From assembly GCA_016206585.1 (NCBI GenBank), contig JACQRE010000013.1, positions 1 through 26,788 on the forward strand: a DNA stretch of 26,788 nt, given 5' to 3'. The translations under genes were made by a program, and so were the position numbers. Positions 14,836 to 22,784 of the stretch are shown here, piece by piece. Origin of the DNA: Candidatus Omnitrophota bacterium (lineage in GTDB: Bacteria; Omnitrophota; Gorgyraeia; Aquiviventales; Aquiviventaceae). The notes beneath the pieces are model-generated. The model searched no databases, was not told the DNA's origin, and saw nothing but the letters and a program-made list of their open reading frames with translations. Numbering within the stretch: the first letter of the stretch is position 1; each line of letters begins with the position of its first letter.

Positions 14836-15809
14836 GCGCTCGTGCCAGCGTGATCGTGTGCACGTATAACCGATGCGAGAGCCTGCGGGACATCCTGAAG
14901 GCGCTCCAACAGCAGGAGCTGCGCGATGGGGCGACCATAGACATCATCGTCGTGGACAACAACAGCACCGATCGTACACCCGAGGCGATCCTGGAGATCG
15001 CGAGGGGCGGCCGGTGGCCGCTGCGCTACGTCTTCGAGCCACAGCAGGGGCTCAGCCGTGCGCGCAACCGCGGCATCCGCGAAGCCTCGGGCGAGATCAT
15101 CGCGTTCACGGATGACGACGTGATGCCGGATCCGGCATGGGTCCAGCAGTTGGCGGCGGTGATGGAAACCCAGCGGGCGGATGCCGCCGGCGGCAGGATC
15201 CTGCCGCGGTGGCTGGCCAGCCCGCCTGCGTGGCTGCTGCAGAGCCGCTACCAGAAAGAGCTCTGGGACGCGCTCGCGCTGCTCGATGGCGGGCCGGAGG
15301 TCGCCGTGGCGGACGGCGGCAGTCTCAATATCATCTACGGCGCGAACATGGCGTTCCGCAAAGCGGTCTTTGCCGAGGTGGGCGTCTTCCGCACCGACCT
15401 GGGTCAGGGGGCGCGGCTGCCCCGCGGAGAAGATACCGACATGGTTGGGCGGCTGCTGAAGGCCGGCAAGCGCGTCGTCTACACGCCGCATGCGGTGGTG
15501 CATCACATGGTCGGGCCGGAGCGGATGCGCCGAGGATACTTTTGCCGGTGGAAGTTCCACTCCGGCCGGTCCATCGCCGCCTGGGCGCCGTTTGCAACAC
15601 CGCTCGTGCCGAAATGGCTGGTACGGGAATGGGCCGCTCACGGGCTGCGGTCGGTCTGGGCGTATCTGCGGGGTCAGCGGGACCTCGGCCTGCACCTCGA
15701 GCTGGCGTTCTGGTACCAGCTGGGACAGATCACCGAGACGCTGCGGCACGCATGGTTGAAGACCGGAATCGCCTGGCCGGCCAAGTGGGCGGAAGGAGCG
15801 CAGCCATGA
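14832..15809 (+). CDS. GT2-family glycosyltransferase (distinct subgroup)
   Basis: A 325-residue GT-A enzyme. Motifs are VCTYNRCESLRDIL (9-22), VDNNSTD (41-47), GLSRARNRGI (73-82) and the metal site TDDD (93-96). A downstream GEDTDMVGRLLKAG holds the usual E-D catalytic pair. It differs from the tandem paralogues: NNSTD in place of DGSTD, an insert after residue 60, and no shared C-terminal helical unit. The last about 80 residues are aromatic and basic and may bind the membrane surface. It begins inside the stop of the GT2-GT4 fusion and ends inside the start of paralogue 4 (both ATGA). Confidence 0.88.
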   Translation: MSARASVIVCTYNRCESLRDILKALQQQELRDGATIDIIVVDNNSTDRTPEAILEIARGGRWPLRYVFEPQQGLSRARNRGIREASGEIIAFTDDDVMPDPAWVQQLAAVMETQRADAAGGRILPRWLASPPAWLLQSRYQKELWDALALLDGGPEVAVADGGSLNIIYGANMAFRKAVFAEVGVFRTDLGQGARLPRGEDTDMVGRLLKAGKRVVYTPHAVVHHMVGPERMRRGYFCRWKFHSGRSIAAWAPFATPLVPKWLVREWAAHGLRSVWAYLRGQRDLGLHLELAFWYQLGQITETLRHAWLKTGIAWPAKWAEGAQP

Positions 15810-16747
15810 ATCCGGCCGTCAGCGTGATTCTTCCCACGCACAACCGGGCGGAACTGCTCATGGAAGCGGTGGAGAGCGTGCGCACCCAGACGTTCGCCAG
15901 CTGGGAACTGCTGATCGTGGACGACGGTTCAGCGGACGGCACCGCGGAAGCGGTTCGCGCGGCGTGTGCGGCGGATCCGCGCATCCGAAGCATCCGTCAG
16001 GCCAACCAGGGGGTCGCCGCCGCCCGCAACGCGGGCATCGCGGCCAGCCGCGGCGAATTGATCGCCTTCCTCGATGATGATGACCGGTGGCTGCCACGGA
16101 AGCTTGAGGCCCAGACGGCGTTCATGCAGGCCCACGCTGCGCTCGGGTTCAGCTACACGCGGTATCAGTTCGTCGGGGGCCTCTCCGGCCGCGTGCGGAT
16201 CGATCCACCCCGGCTGCTGACGACCTTCGAGGAGCTGCTCAGCGTGAACTGCATCAACACCTCCACCGTGATGGTCCGGCGGGACGCGCTGGATACCGTC
16301 GGCGGCTTCAAGGCGGTGTACCAGCTGAACGAAGATTATCACCTCTGGCTGCGCATCGCCCAGCAGTTTCCCATCGGAGCCCTCGGCGACCCGCTGGCGG
16401 TGTACACCCACCGGTCGGCCGTTAGACGCTTGACGCAGGACCGGATGGTGCTGGCGCTCACCGGCATTCACGCGCTGGCCGATTTGCGGCTTGAGGGGCG
16501 GTGCCGAAAGGTGCGCAGAGCCCACATTGCTAAAATCCATTACGAACTTGGCCGTACCTGCTGGAACGCCGAGGCGTATTGGCGCGCCGCAAAACATTTC
16601 ACGCTCGCGCTGTGCACGCACCCGCTGGCGCGGGTGCTGGCCCGGAAGCGGAATGAGCGGGGGCTCGGGCTGGCGCTCCATGTCCTGAAAGGGTATCTGA
16701 GCGTGCCTTGGTGCCTGGTGAAGGGAGCGCTCCATGCCGGCCGTTAG
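15806..16747 (+). CDS. GT2 glycosyltransferase, tandem paralogue 4
   Basis: A 313-residue GT2 enzyme with LPTHNRAELLMEAVESV (9-25), IVDDGSAD (37-44), AAARNAG (71-77) and FLDDDD (88-93). NEDYHLWLRI marks the catalytic region. The C-terminal unit (AKIHYELGRTCW, YWRAAKHFTLAL, KGYLSVPWCLVKGAL) matches the other copies. GGAAGGAG at 15791-15798 is a good ribosome-binding site. Its last four codons overlap the start of paralogue 5 by 14 bases. Confidence 0.88.
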   Translation: MNPAVSVILPTHNRAELLMEAVESVRTQTFASWELLIVDDGSADGTAEAVRAACAADPRIRSIRQANQGVAAARNAGIAASRGELIAFLDDDDRWLPRKLEAQTAFMQAHAALGFSYTRYQFVGGLSGRVRIDPPRLLTTFEELLSVNCINTSTVMVRRDALDTVGGFKAVYQLNEDYHLWLRIAQQFPIGALGDPLAVYTHRSAVRRLTQDRMVLALTGIHALADLRLEGRCRKVRRAHIAKIHYELGRTCWNAEAYWRAAKHFTLALCTHPLARVLARKRNERGLGLALHVLKGYLSVPWCLVKGALHAGR

Positions 16748-17708
16748 CGCGATCATCCCGACCTATAACCGGGCCGCGTTCCTCAAGGAAGCGATGGCGA
16801 GCATCCAGGCGCAGACCTTCACCGACTGGGAGCTGATCGTGGTGGACGATGGGTCAACCGATGCCACCCGCGAGGTCGTGCAAGCCGTGCAGCGTCGTGA
16901 CCCGCGCGTGCGCTATCTCTTCCAATCCAACCGCGGCGGCGCGGAAGCGCGCAACGCCGCGCTCGAGCGCGCCAGCGGCTCGCTCGTGGCGTTCCTCGAT
17001 GATGACGACACCTGGCTGCCTGAGAAGTTGGCCCGCCAGGTTGCGGTGATGACCCATGCGCCCGAGCGCGTTGGCCTGGTCGCCTGCGGTGCCTACCCCA
17101 TTGCGGCCTCCGGCGAATGCCTGGAAGCGGAATGGCCGGACTTCGGCGGGCTGCCGCCCCTGAAAGTCCTGCTGCGGGTGGGCTGTGTTATCCGGTCGTT
17201 GTCCGGCGTCATGGTCCGGAGATCGTGCGTCGAGCGCGTGGGCCGGCTGAACGCCGCCTATCGGGTGACGAACGACTACGAATGGTATCTGCGGCTCGCC
17301 AGAATCTATGACTTCCTCATCATGCCGGAGCCGCTCTACCAGTACCGGTACCACCCGGGCAACATCTCCGGCAACGGTCCCGAGGTGCGCCGGCAACTCA
17401 TCCAGCTGCTGGAAGGCGTCACGCCCGGGGCGGATTGGCTCAGCCGCCACGTACTGTACCGGCGTCTGGCCCTGCTGCATTACGAATCTGCGGCAGCGGC
17501 GGTGGATCGTCTAGCATGGGCTCAAGCCGCCTGGCACTGCGGGCGGGCGATCGCGCACGATCCGCTCGTGGGGGCGCGGATCCGCTGGGGCCGTTGGGCG
17601 AATCCCGTCTATCGCACCATCCGGCCCTATGGCGCGCTCCTCTATTTCACCTGGGCCTCGCTGCGCGAGAGTCCGGCCACGACAACCTCAGCCCATGCCA
17701 AACGTTAG
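16734..17708 (+). CDS. GT2 glycosyltransferase, tandem paralogue 5
   Basis: A 324-residue GT2 enzyme with IPTYNRAAFLKEAMASI (8-24), VVDDGSTD (36-43), EARNAA (71-76) and LDDDD (89-93). The catalytic-region motif is TNDYEWYLRL, with N in place of the usual E before DY. The C-terminal unit (ALLHYESAAAAV, WAQAAWHCGRAI, RPYGALLYFTW) is present. AAGGGAGCG lies about 7 bases before the ATG. It overlaps its neighbours by 14 bases on each side with near-identical overlap sequences, suggesting tandem duplication with the junction. Confidence 0.87.
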   Translation: MPAVSAIIPTYNRAAFLKEAMASIQAQTFTDWELIVVDDGSTDATREVVQAVQRRDPRVRYLFQSNRGGAEARNAALERASGSLVAFLDDDDTWLPEKLARQVAVMTHAPERVGLVACGAYPIAASGECLEAEWPDFGGLPPLKVLLRVGCVIRSLSGVMVRRSCVERVGRLNAAYRVTNDYEWYLRLARIYDFLIMPEPLYQYRYHPGNISGNGPEVRRQLIQLLEGVTPGADWLSRHVLYRRLALLHYESAAAAVDRLAWAQAAWHCGRAIAHDPLVGARIRWGRWANPVYRTIRPYGALLYFTWASLRESPATTTSAHAKR

Positions 17709-18657
17709 CGTGATCCTTCCAACCTGCAACCGGTCCGCGCGGCTGCGCGAGGCGGTCGCCAGCATCCAGGCGCAGACGGTCACCGACTGGGAACTGCTCA
17801 TCGTGGACGACGGCTCGACAGATGAGACGCCGCAGGCGGCCCGCGAGCTGTGCGACGGCGATGCGCGCATCCACTGCCTGCGCCAGAACAACCGGGGCGG
17901 GGCGGCCGCGCGCAACGCGGGCATCCGGGCCGCGCGGGGTGCGTTGATCGCGTTCCTCGACGATGATGACGCGTGGGTGCCGGGGAAACTGGCGGCCCAA
18001 TGCCGTCTCCTGGACCAGGAGCGGGGACTTGGTTGGGTCTACAGCCATCTGGCGATCCACAACCACGACACCGGCATCACCGAAACGCGCGGCCGGTCCG
18101 TGACCTCCTTCCGCGAGTTGTTCCGCGGCCGGTTTATTGGGCTGCAGACCATGGTGGTCCAGCACTCGGTGATTGAGCGCGCCGGCCTTTTGAACGAGGA
18201 CCCGGCCATCTGGGGCGCGGAGGACCTGGAGTGGTGCCTGCGGTTGGCCAAAGTCGCTCCCTTCCGGTGCGTGCCGGAGCCGCTGACCATCCGCAACCTC
18301 TTCGCCGAGCACGGGACGCTCGAGCGGCAGGCCCGGTACCTGGAGGGGCTGATCCGGATGTACCGCCAGCTCGACCTCTCCGGGCAGCAGGAGGTGACGG
18401 CGCTGGATCGGACCCGAAAGGTCGCCGATCTCCACCACCACGCGGCCTGTTTCTACCGCGAGCATGGCGCGTACCGGCAGGCGGCGTCCCATTTCGGCCG
18501 CGCGCTCCTGACGTACCCGCCGATTGGCCTGTACCTGTCCACCGGATCGCGGACGTGGCAACAGCAACTGCGGCAAGTCCTTGCACCGTTGGTGCAGGGT
18601 GCGGCATGCTTATTGAAAGCGTCCAAAAACGGGCTGGTCATTCGCCACAACACCTGA
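17695..18657 (+). CDS. GT2 glycosyltransferase, tandem paralogue 6
   Basis: A 320-residue GT2 enzyme with LPTCNRSARLREAVASI (8-24), IVDDGSTD (36-43), AARNAG (71-76) and LDDDD (89-93). The catalytic-region motif is GAEDLEWCLRL. The C-terminal helical unit (DLHHHAACFY, YRQAASHFGRAL) is recognisable, but its last part (LAPLVQGAACLLKA) has diverged from the PYL form. The start overlaps paralogue 5 by 14 bases; the next gene starts 5 bases after the stop. Confidence 0.87.
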   Translation: MPNVSVILPTCNRSARLREAVASIQAQTVTDWELLIVDDGSTDETPQAARELCDGDARIHCLRQNNRGGAAARNAGIRAARGALIAFLDDDDAWVPGKLAAQCRLLDQERGLGWVYSHLAIHNHDTGITETRGRSVTSFRELFRGRFIGLQTMVVQHSVIERAGLLNEDPAIWGAEDLEWCLRLAKVAPFRCVPEPLTIRNLFAEHGTLERQARYLEGLIRMYRQLDLSGQQEVTALDRTRKVADLHHHAACFYREHGAYRQAASHFGRALLTYPPIGLYLSTGSRTWQQQLRQVLAPLVQGAACLLKASKNGLVIRHNT

Positions 18658-18662
18658 CGGTC

Positions 18663-19610
18663 ATGCCACTTGTGAGCGTTGTGCTGCCAACCTATAACCG
18701 TGCGGCGATGCTGAGGGACGCCATCGCCAGCGTGCGCGCCCAGACCTTCCAGGACTGGGAGCTGCTGGTGATTGACGACGGCTCAACCGATGGCACCGCC
18801 GCGGTGATCCGCGACGCGTCACGGAGCGACCGCCGCATCCGCGGCCTGCGCGGCGCGCACCGGGGCGTGTCGGCGTCACGCAACCTGGGGATCGAGCAGG
18901 CGGCGGGGACGTACGTCGCATTCCTCGACGATGACGACTATTGGCTGCCGGGCAAGGTGGAGCAGCAGGTGGCACAGCTAAACGCGCACCCGGCCTGGGC
19001 GTTCGTCTACACGCAGGCCGAACTGCGCTACGAGGACGGGCTCAAGAAGCTGCGCCAGCCGCTCGCCACGACGTTTGAGATGCTCTTGACGAAGAACACC
19101 ATCGCCGTGCCGGCGGTGCTCGCGCGCCGCAGCGTGCTGCTCGAGATGGGCGGATTTCCGGTGGTGATGCGGGTGGCGGAGGACACCGACCTGTGGCTGC
19201 GCATCGCCGCGCGCTATCCATTCGGGATGATGCCAGAGCCGCTCACCATCTGCAGCCAGTCGAACGTGCGCAACGACGCCCGCTACCGCGAGGCGGTCGT
19301 CAACCACCTCACCACGCTGAAGGGGCTCCAGGCGCACCTGACGGCGCCATCCCGCCGCAAATTGGTCAGCCAGAAGATCGCGCGGGAACACTACAAACTC
19401 GCGCGGCTCAACCGCCAGGAGCAGCGCTACGTGGAGGCTGCGGCGGAGTTTGCGCGAGCGGTCTGGTCCGATGCGGCGGTGGGGTTGTCGTGGCGCAAGG
19501 AAGCGCGGGAATCCGCACTGGGCTTTTTCCTCAAGCCGTATCTTGGGATCATCGCGTGCGCGTTGCGCGCCTGCCTGGCACCGGTGCTGCGCGGCAGGAG
19601 GACGGCGTAA
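18663..19610 (+). CDS. GT2 glycosyltransferase, tandem paralogue 7
   Basis: A 315-residue GT2 enzyme with LPTYNRAAMLRDAIASV (8-24), VIDDGSTD (36-43), ASRNLG (71-76) and LDDDD (89-93). AEDTDLWLRI marks the catalytic region. The C-terminal unit (AREHYKLARL, YVEAAAEFARAV, KPYLGIIACALRA) is conserved. The start at 18663 is the only one that keeps the family N-terminus (MPLVSVVLPTYNR). The TAA stop overlaps the next ATG by one base. Confidence 0.88.
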   Translation: MPLVSVVLPTYNRAAMLRDAIASVRAQTFQDWELLVIDDGSTDGTAAVIRDASRSDRRIRGLRGAHRGVSASRNLGIEQAAGTYVAFLDDDDYWLPGKVEQQVAQLNAHPAWAFVYTQAELRYEDGLKKLRQPLATTFEMLLTKNTIAVPAVLARRSVLLEMGGFPVVMRVAEDTDLWLRIAARYPFGMMPEPLTICSQSNVRNDARYREAVVNHLTTLKGLQAHLTAPSRRKLVSQKIAREHYKLARLNRQEQRYVEAAAEFARAVWSDAAVGLSWRKEARESALGFFLKPYLGIIACALRACLAPVLRGRRTA

Positions 19611-20755
19611 TGCGCACCGTTCTCTATGTAGAAACCGGCACCGGATTCGGCGGCTCGGCGCAGAACCTGGCCACACGCCTGCAGGGGCTGGACCGCGCGC
19701 GATTCCGCCCAATCGTGGTGGCCTACCACGACGGCGGCGCCATCCGGCAGATCCGCGCGCTGGGCGTGCCGATCCACATCATGCCGCCGGTCGTGCCCAA
19801 AGTGGGCGGGTATCTGTGGCTGATCCAGAACTGGCTGCGGCACGAGTGGCCACGCACGCGCCGCCTGATCCGCCTCATCCGCCGCGAGCACGTGGACCTC
19901 GTGCACACGAACAACGATCTGTACTCGTCGGTCGCGCCCCTGTGGGCGGCGAAACTGACGGGCCGCCCCGTGATCTGCCACCTCCAACTGACGCGCACGC
20001 CGACGGCATTGGAGCGGCGGCTCGGCCGCTGGGCCGACCGGCTGGTCGCGGTCACCCGCCACGCGCACGACCTGTATCGCCGCTCGTGGCCGGCGGAGCG
20101 CCTCGAAGTCGTCTACGACGCCGTCCAGACGAATGGGTTGCGCATCGACGGCTTGCCGGCGCTGCGGCAGGATCTTGGGTTTCCACCGGCGGCACCGGTC
20201 GTCGGGCTGCTGGCGCGCTGCGTGCCCGGCAAGGGGTACGAGGAGTTTCTCCGCGCCGCGGCGATCGTACGAGCTCACGAACCGTCGGCGCGGTTTCTGA
20301 TCGTCGGCAACGGGCCGGGTGGGGACCAGGCGCATGAGGCGGCGATGCGCCGGCTGGCCGATGCGCTGGGGTTGACGCCCTGCGTGGCATGGGGCGGCTG
20401 GCGCAACGACACGGCGCGCATCCTGCACCTGCTCAGCGTGGTGGTGCAGGCCTCCTCGACGTTTCCTGAAGGGCTCTCGCGAGTGCTCCTCGAAGCGATG
20501 GCCTACGGCCGGCCGGTGGTGGCGACCAGCCTGCCCACCACGTGCGAGGCGGTCGTGGACGGCCAGACCGGTTTGCTCGCGCGGCCTGGCGATCCGCAGG
20601 CGCTGGCCGAGGCCATCGTGGCGATCCTGAAAGACCGCGCGCTGGCCGAGCGGCTCGGCGGGCAGGGGCGCGCGCGCGTCGCGGAGCGCTTCAGCGTGGC
20701 CGCCCACGCCGCGCAGGTCATGCGGCTGTATGACAACGTGCTGAACGCGATATGA
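19610..20755 (+). CDS. GT4-family glycosyltransferase
   Basis: A 381-residue GT-B enzyme. The N-terminus TVLYVETGTGFGGSAQNLATRL is the acceptor-loop region and HVDLVHTNNDLYSS follows. The donor half has VGLLARCVPGKGYEEFL and the catalytic FPEGLSRVLLEAMAYG (E287 and E295). Its stop codon TGA (20753-20755) lies within the apparent target-site duplication of the GIY-YIG insertion. Before that insertion the stop would have overlapped the ligase-like gene by ATGA. Substrate is unknown. Confidence 0.88.
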   Translation: MRTVLYVETGTGFGGSAQNLATRLQGLDRARFRPIVVAYHDGGAIRQIRALGVPIHIMPPVVPKVGGYLWLIQNWLRHEWPRTRRLIRLIRREHVDLVHTNNDLYSSVAPLWAAKLTGRPVICHLQLTRTPTALERRLGRWADRLVAVTRHAHDLYRRSWPAERLEVVYDAVQTNGLRIDGLPALRQDLGFPPAAPVVGLLARCVPGKGYEEFLRAAAIVRAHEPSARFLIVGNGPGGDQAHEAAMRRLADALGLTPCVAWGGWRNDTARILHLLSVVVQASSTFPEGLSRVLLEAMAYGRPVVATSLPTTCEAVVDGQTGLLARPGDPQALAEAIVAILKDRALAERLGGQGRARVAERFSVAAHAAQVMRLYDNVLNAI

Positions 20756-21072
20756 TCCCACCACCTGGCGGAGGCGGCGTCCGCACCAAGGCCGCCTATG
20801 TTTATCTGCTCCGTAGTCAAGTAGACGGGACGTTCTACCTAGGATGGACTACGGATGTGCGGCGCCGCCTGGTTGAGCATGCCGCGATTGGCACAACCTA
20901 TACGAAACGAAAAGGTCCATGGCAACTCATTGGATTCGAAACGTATCCTTCAATTGAATCGGCCAAGGCCCGCGAGCGGAGCCTGAAGCATCATCCACGA
21001 ATGTATGCGCTATTGAAGAAACGGTTGCTCAACCAGGCTGCCAACGGCAGCCTCCGCCAGGTGGTGGGATGA
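20752..21072 (+). CDS. GIY-YIG nuclease-domain protein
   Basis: A 106-residue protein consisting of one GIY-YIG domain, the single-domain UvrC/UrbRI-like type. The motif strands are YVY (16-18) and YLG (29-31). The conserved arginine is in DVRRRLVEH (R37 or R39) and the catalytic glutamate is E75 in KARERSLK. It would cut or nick DNA if active. The N-terminal MIPPPGGGG and C-terminal NGSLRQVVG are encoded by the terminal repeats. The only usable start, ATG 20752, belongs to the duplicated target sequence. Start and stop both form ATGA overlaps with the flanking operon genes. It could mobilise its own element or be a passenger; no role in glycan synthesis is evident. Confidence 0.88.
   Translation: MIPPPGGGGVRTKAAYVYLLRSQVDGTFYLGWTTDVRRRLVEHAAIGTTYTKRKGPWQLIGFETYPSIESAKARERSLKHHPRMYALLKKRLLNQAANGSLRQVVG
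20755..20775 (+). repeat. Left terminal inverted repeat of GIY-YIG element
   Basis: This repeat is perfectly inverse-complementary to 21050-21070. It also encodes residues about 2-8 (IPPPGGG) of the GIY-YIG protein. Confidence 0.85.
20757..21068 (+). mobile_element. GIY-YIG single-gene insertion with perfect TIRs and target duplication
   Basis: The inserted segment starts CCCACCACCTGGCGGAGGC and ends with its exact inverse complement (19 bp, or 21 bp counting an AT shared with the flank: 20755-20775 and 21050-21070). It is flanked by ATGAT on both sides (20752-20756, 21069-21073), extendable to ATGATCCC (20752-20759, 21069-21076). Removing one flank copy plus the element joins GCGAT to ATGATCCCTAAACGG. 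The GT4 stop then overlaps the ligase-like start by ATGA, the usual spacing in this operon. GC content is low: 29/60 in line 20881 against 44/60 in line 20581. The segment encodes only the GIY-YIG protein. Confidence 0.8.
21050..21070 (+). repeat. Right terminal inverted repeat of GIY-YIG element
   Basis: This is the exact inverse complement of 20755-20775. It ends at the duplicated ATGAT that contains the ligase-like gene's start codon. Confidence 0.85.
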
Positions 21073-22571
21073 TCCCTAAACGGAAAAAACCTATTATCGA
21101 ATCCTGGGTCGACAGCCGCATCTGGCCGATGATCATGCTGATCGGTCTCTTCGCCTACATCGTGCTCAAGGAGATCGAGCTGCCCTCCGTGATCCTCGCA
21201 GCCGTGTCAGGCCTGGGGCTGCTGGGGCTGTTCATGACCGGCGTGCAGCATCCGGAGCTGACGCTCTACGTGCTGGTCATCTACCTGCCGTTCAGCCGCG
21301 AACTCGTCGGCGACTTCAGCACGCAGGCCACCGCGCTGAACCTCACCAACATCCTGATGATCATGGTGTTCATCGGCCACGCCGTGCACTCACAGTCCAG
21401 GGGCTACCCGATCTTCACCGGCTCGCCGATGAACAAGCTGGTGTGGTTCTTCTGCATCATGGGCGCCATGGCGCTCTTCCGCGCGGGCTTCGAATACGGC
21501 TCGTCCTACCTGATCGAGTTCATCTTCCCGCTCAAACGGTGGCTGACCCCGGTCTTCTGCTACTTCCTCACCCTGTGGGTGGTCCGGGAGAAGCGCACGT
21601 GGAAGGCGGTGGTCATCCTGATCATGGTGACGGTCTCCATGATCGGGGCGATGGCGACGTGGGACTACTTCAACAGCGACCAGAGTCTCAGTCTGGAGAA
21701 GAGCCGCATCGGCTCCATCGCGCAGAACCCCAACACGCTGGCCGCCTTCTTCAACTACTACATGTTCCTCCTGCTTTCGTTCTTCCTGACCTACGCGGGG
21801 CAGCACCGGACGTGGCTGCTGCTGATCCCCTTCGCCCTGTGCTTCCGCGGCATCATGGTGACCTTCTCCCGCGGCGGCTACCTCGGGTTCATGCTGGGCA
21901 CCCTGGGCACCACGTTCTTCAAGAACGCCTTCCTCTTCATGATGACCGTCGGGTTCTTCGTCACGGTGACCCTCAACCCGGCGCTCCTGCCCAAGGGTAT
22001 CCAGTACCGCATGGGGATGACCATCGAGCGCAGCAACGACCCGGCGGTGATCGACGAGGGGCCGGGCACGCTGGAGTCCAGTGCGGCCACCCGCGTCGAG
22101 ATCTGGAAGGGCGCCGTCGAGATGATCAAAGACCACCCGTGGTGGGGGGTGGGCTATGGGGCGTTTCCCGCGCACATCGGTTTCTACACCGAGGGGCGCG
22201 TCGCCGGCATGGACGCCCACAACAGCTACCTGCTCATCGCCTCCGAGATGGGGATCCCAACGCTCGTCGTCTTCCTCATCATCCTGCTGGTGGCGGGGTG
22301 GTACACCTTCTGGTTCTACCGGCGCACGCCGGATCAGTTCTTCAAGGCGACGGCGCTGGGCTTCCTCGGCGGGCTCTCCGCGCTGCTCATCGTCAACTTC
22401 TTCGGCTCGCGCATCGACTCGCAGGAGGTCAGCAGCTACCTCTGGATCCTGATCGGGCTTATCATGCGGGGCATCCTGATGGAGCAGGTGGTGATCCGGG
22501 AAGCCAAGGTGGTCCGGGCCAAAGCGGTCAAGGCCAGGCTGCGCGCCGCCATCGCGGGGCCCGCGACATGA
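21069..22571 (+). CDS. O-antigen ligase/polymerase-like membrane protein (Wzy_C)
   Basis: A 500-residue integral inner-membrane protein of the O-antigen ligase superfamily, which joins lipid-linked glycan to an acceptor or polymerises repeat units. About ten to twelve hydrophobic segments are visible. A long hydrophilic loop (about 310-380, QYRMGMTIERSNDP through KDHPWWGVGYGAF) and DAHNSYLLIASEMG (382-395) are the family hallmarks, with arginines and the histidine of AHNSYL as likely functional residues. The C-terminus is a basic cytoplasmic tail. The start codon is the right copy of the GIY-YIG target duplication. Ligase and polymerase cannot be separated from sequence; the Wzm/Wzt pair makes a ligase role a little more likely. 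Confidence 0.85.
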   Translation: MIPKRKKPIIESWVDSRIWPMIMLIGLFAYIVLKEIELPSVILAAVSGLGLLGLFMTGVQHPELTLYVLVIYLPFSRELVGDFSTQATALNLTNILMIMVFIGHAVHSQSRGYPIFTGSPMNKLVWFFCIMGAMALFRAGFEYGSSYLIEFIFPLKRWLTPVFCYFLTLWVVREKRTWKAVVILIMVTVSMIGAMATWDYFNSDQSLSLEKSRIGSIAQNPNTLAAFFNYYMFLLLSFFLTYAGQHRTWLLLIPFALCFRGIMVTFSRGGYLGFMLGTLGTTFFKNAFLFMMTVGFFVTVTLNPALLPKGIQYRMGMTIERSNDPAVIDEGPGTLESSAATRVEIWKGAVEMIKDHPWWGVGYGAFPAHIGFYTEGRVAGMDAHNSYLLIASEMGIPTLVVFLIILLVAGWYTFWFYRRTPDQFFKATALGFLGGLSALLIVNFFGSRIDSQEVSSYLWILIGLIMRGILMEQVVIREAKVVRAKAVKARLRAAIAGPAT

Positions 22572-22600
22572 GCGCCGGCGGAAGAGGGGACGGCAGGAGG

Positions 22601-22784
22601 CTACGGGCGCTTCTCGCGCCGCGGGTGCTCACGACGATACTCGGCGATAATGCGCTCAACATCTTGTGGTGTCAGGCGAAGCCGCCTGGCTTCCCGTTCG
22701 CGTGCGGATGCTGACGGGGATGACAGGATCGGCCACCCGACCGAGCGAAATGATCTTCGTGCCGATCGGGAATTCAACCGGCAT
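22601..22784 (-). pseudogene. Frameshifted small gene downstream of DUF5678 gene
   Basis: On the minus strand an ATG at 22784, overlapping the DUF5678 3' end by 11 bases, opens MPVEFPIGTKIISLG followed by DPVIPVSI. That frame stops early at 22656. A second frame, entered near 22710, gives a convincing helical tail LRLTPQDVERIIAEYRREHP and stops at 22601. Joining the two with one frameshift would give about 60 residues. The DPVIPVSI piece resembles the start of retropepsin-like proteins that sometimes neighbour DUF5678 genes, but no D-T/S-G catalytic motif is present. It may be a broken partner gene or two unrelated short frames. Confidence 0.3.

Noticed and set aside
22568..22714. A 48-codon plus-strand frame starting at an ATGA overlap with the ligase-like stop.
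   Set aside because: It has no recognisable domain and runs opposite the putative broken minus-strand gene. It could be a gene remnant, but nothing beyond the overlap supports it.
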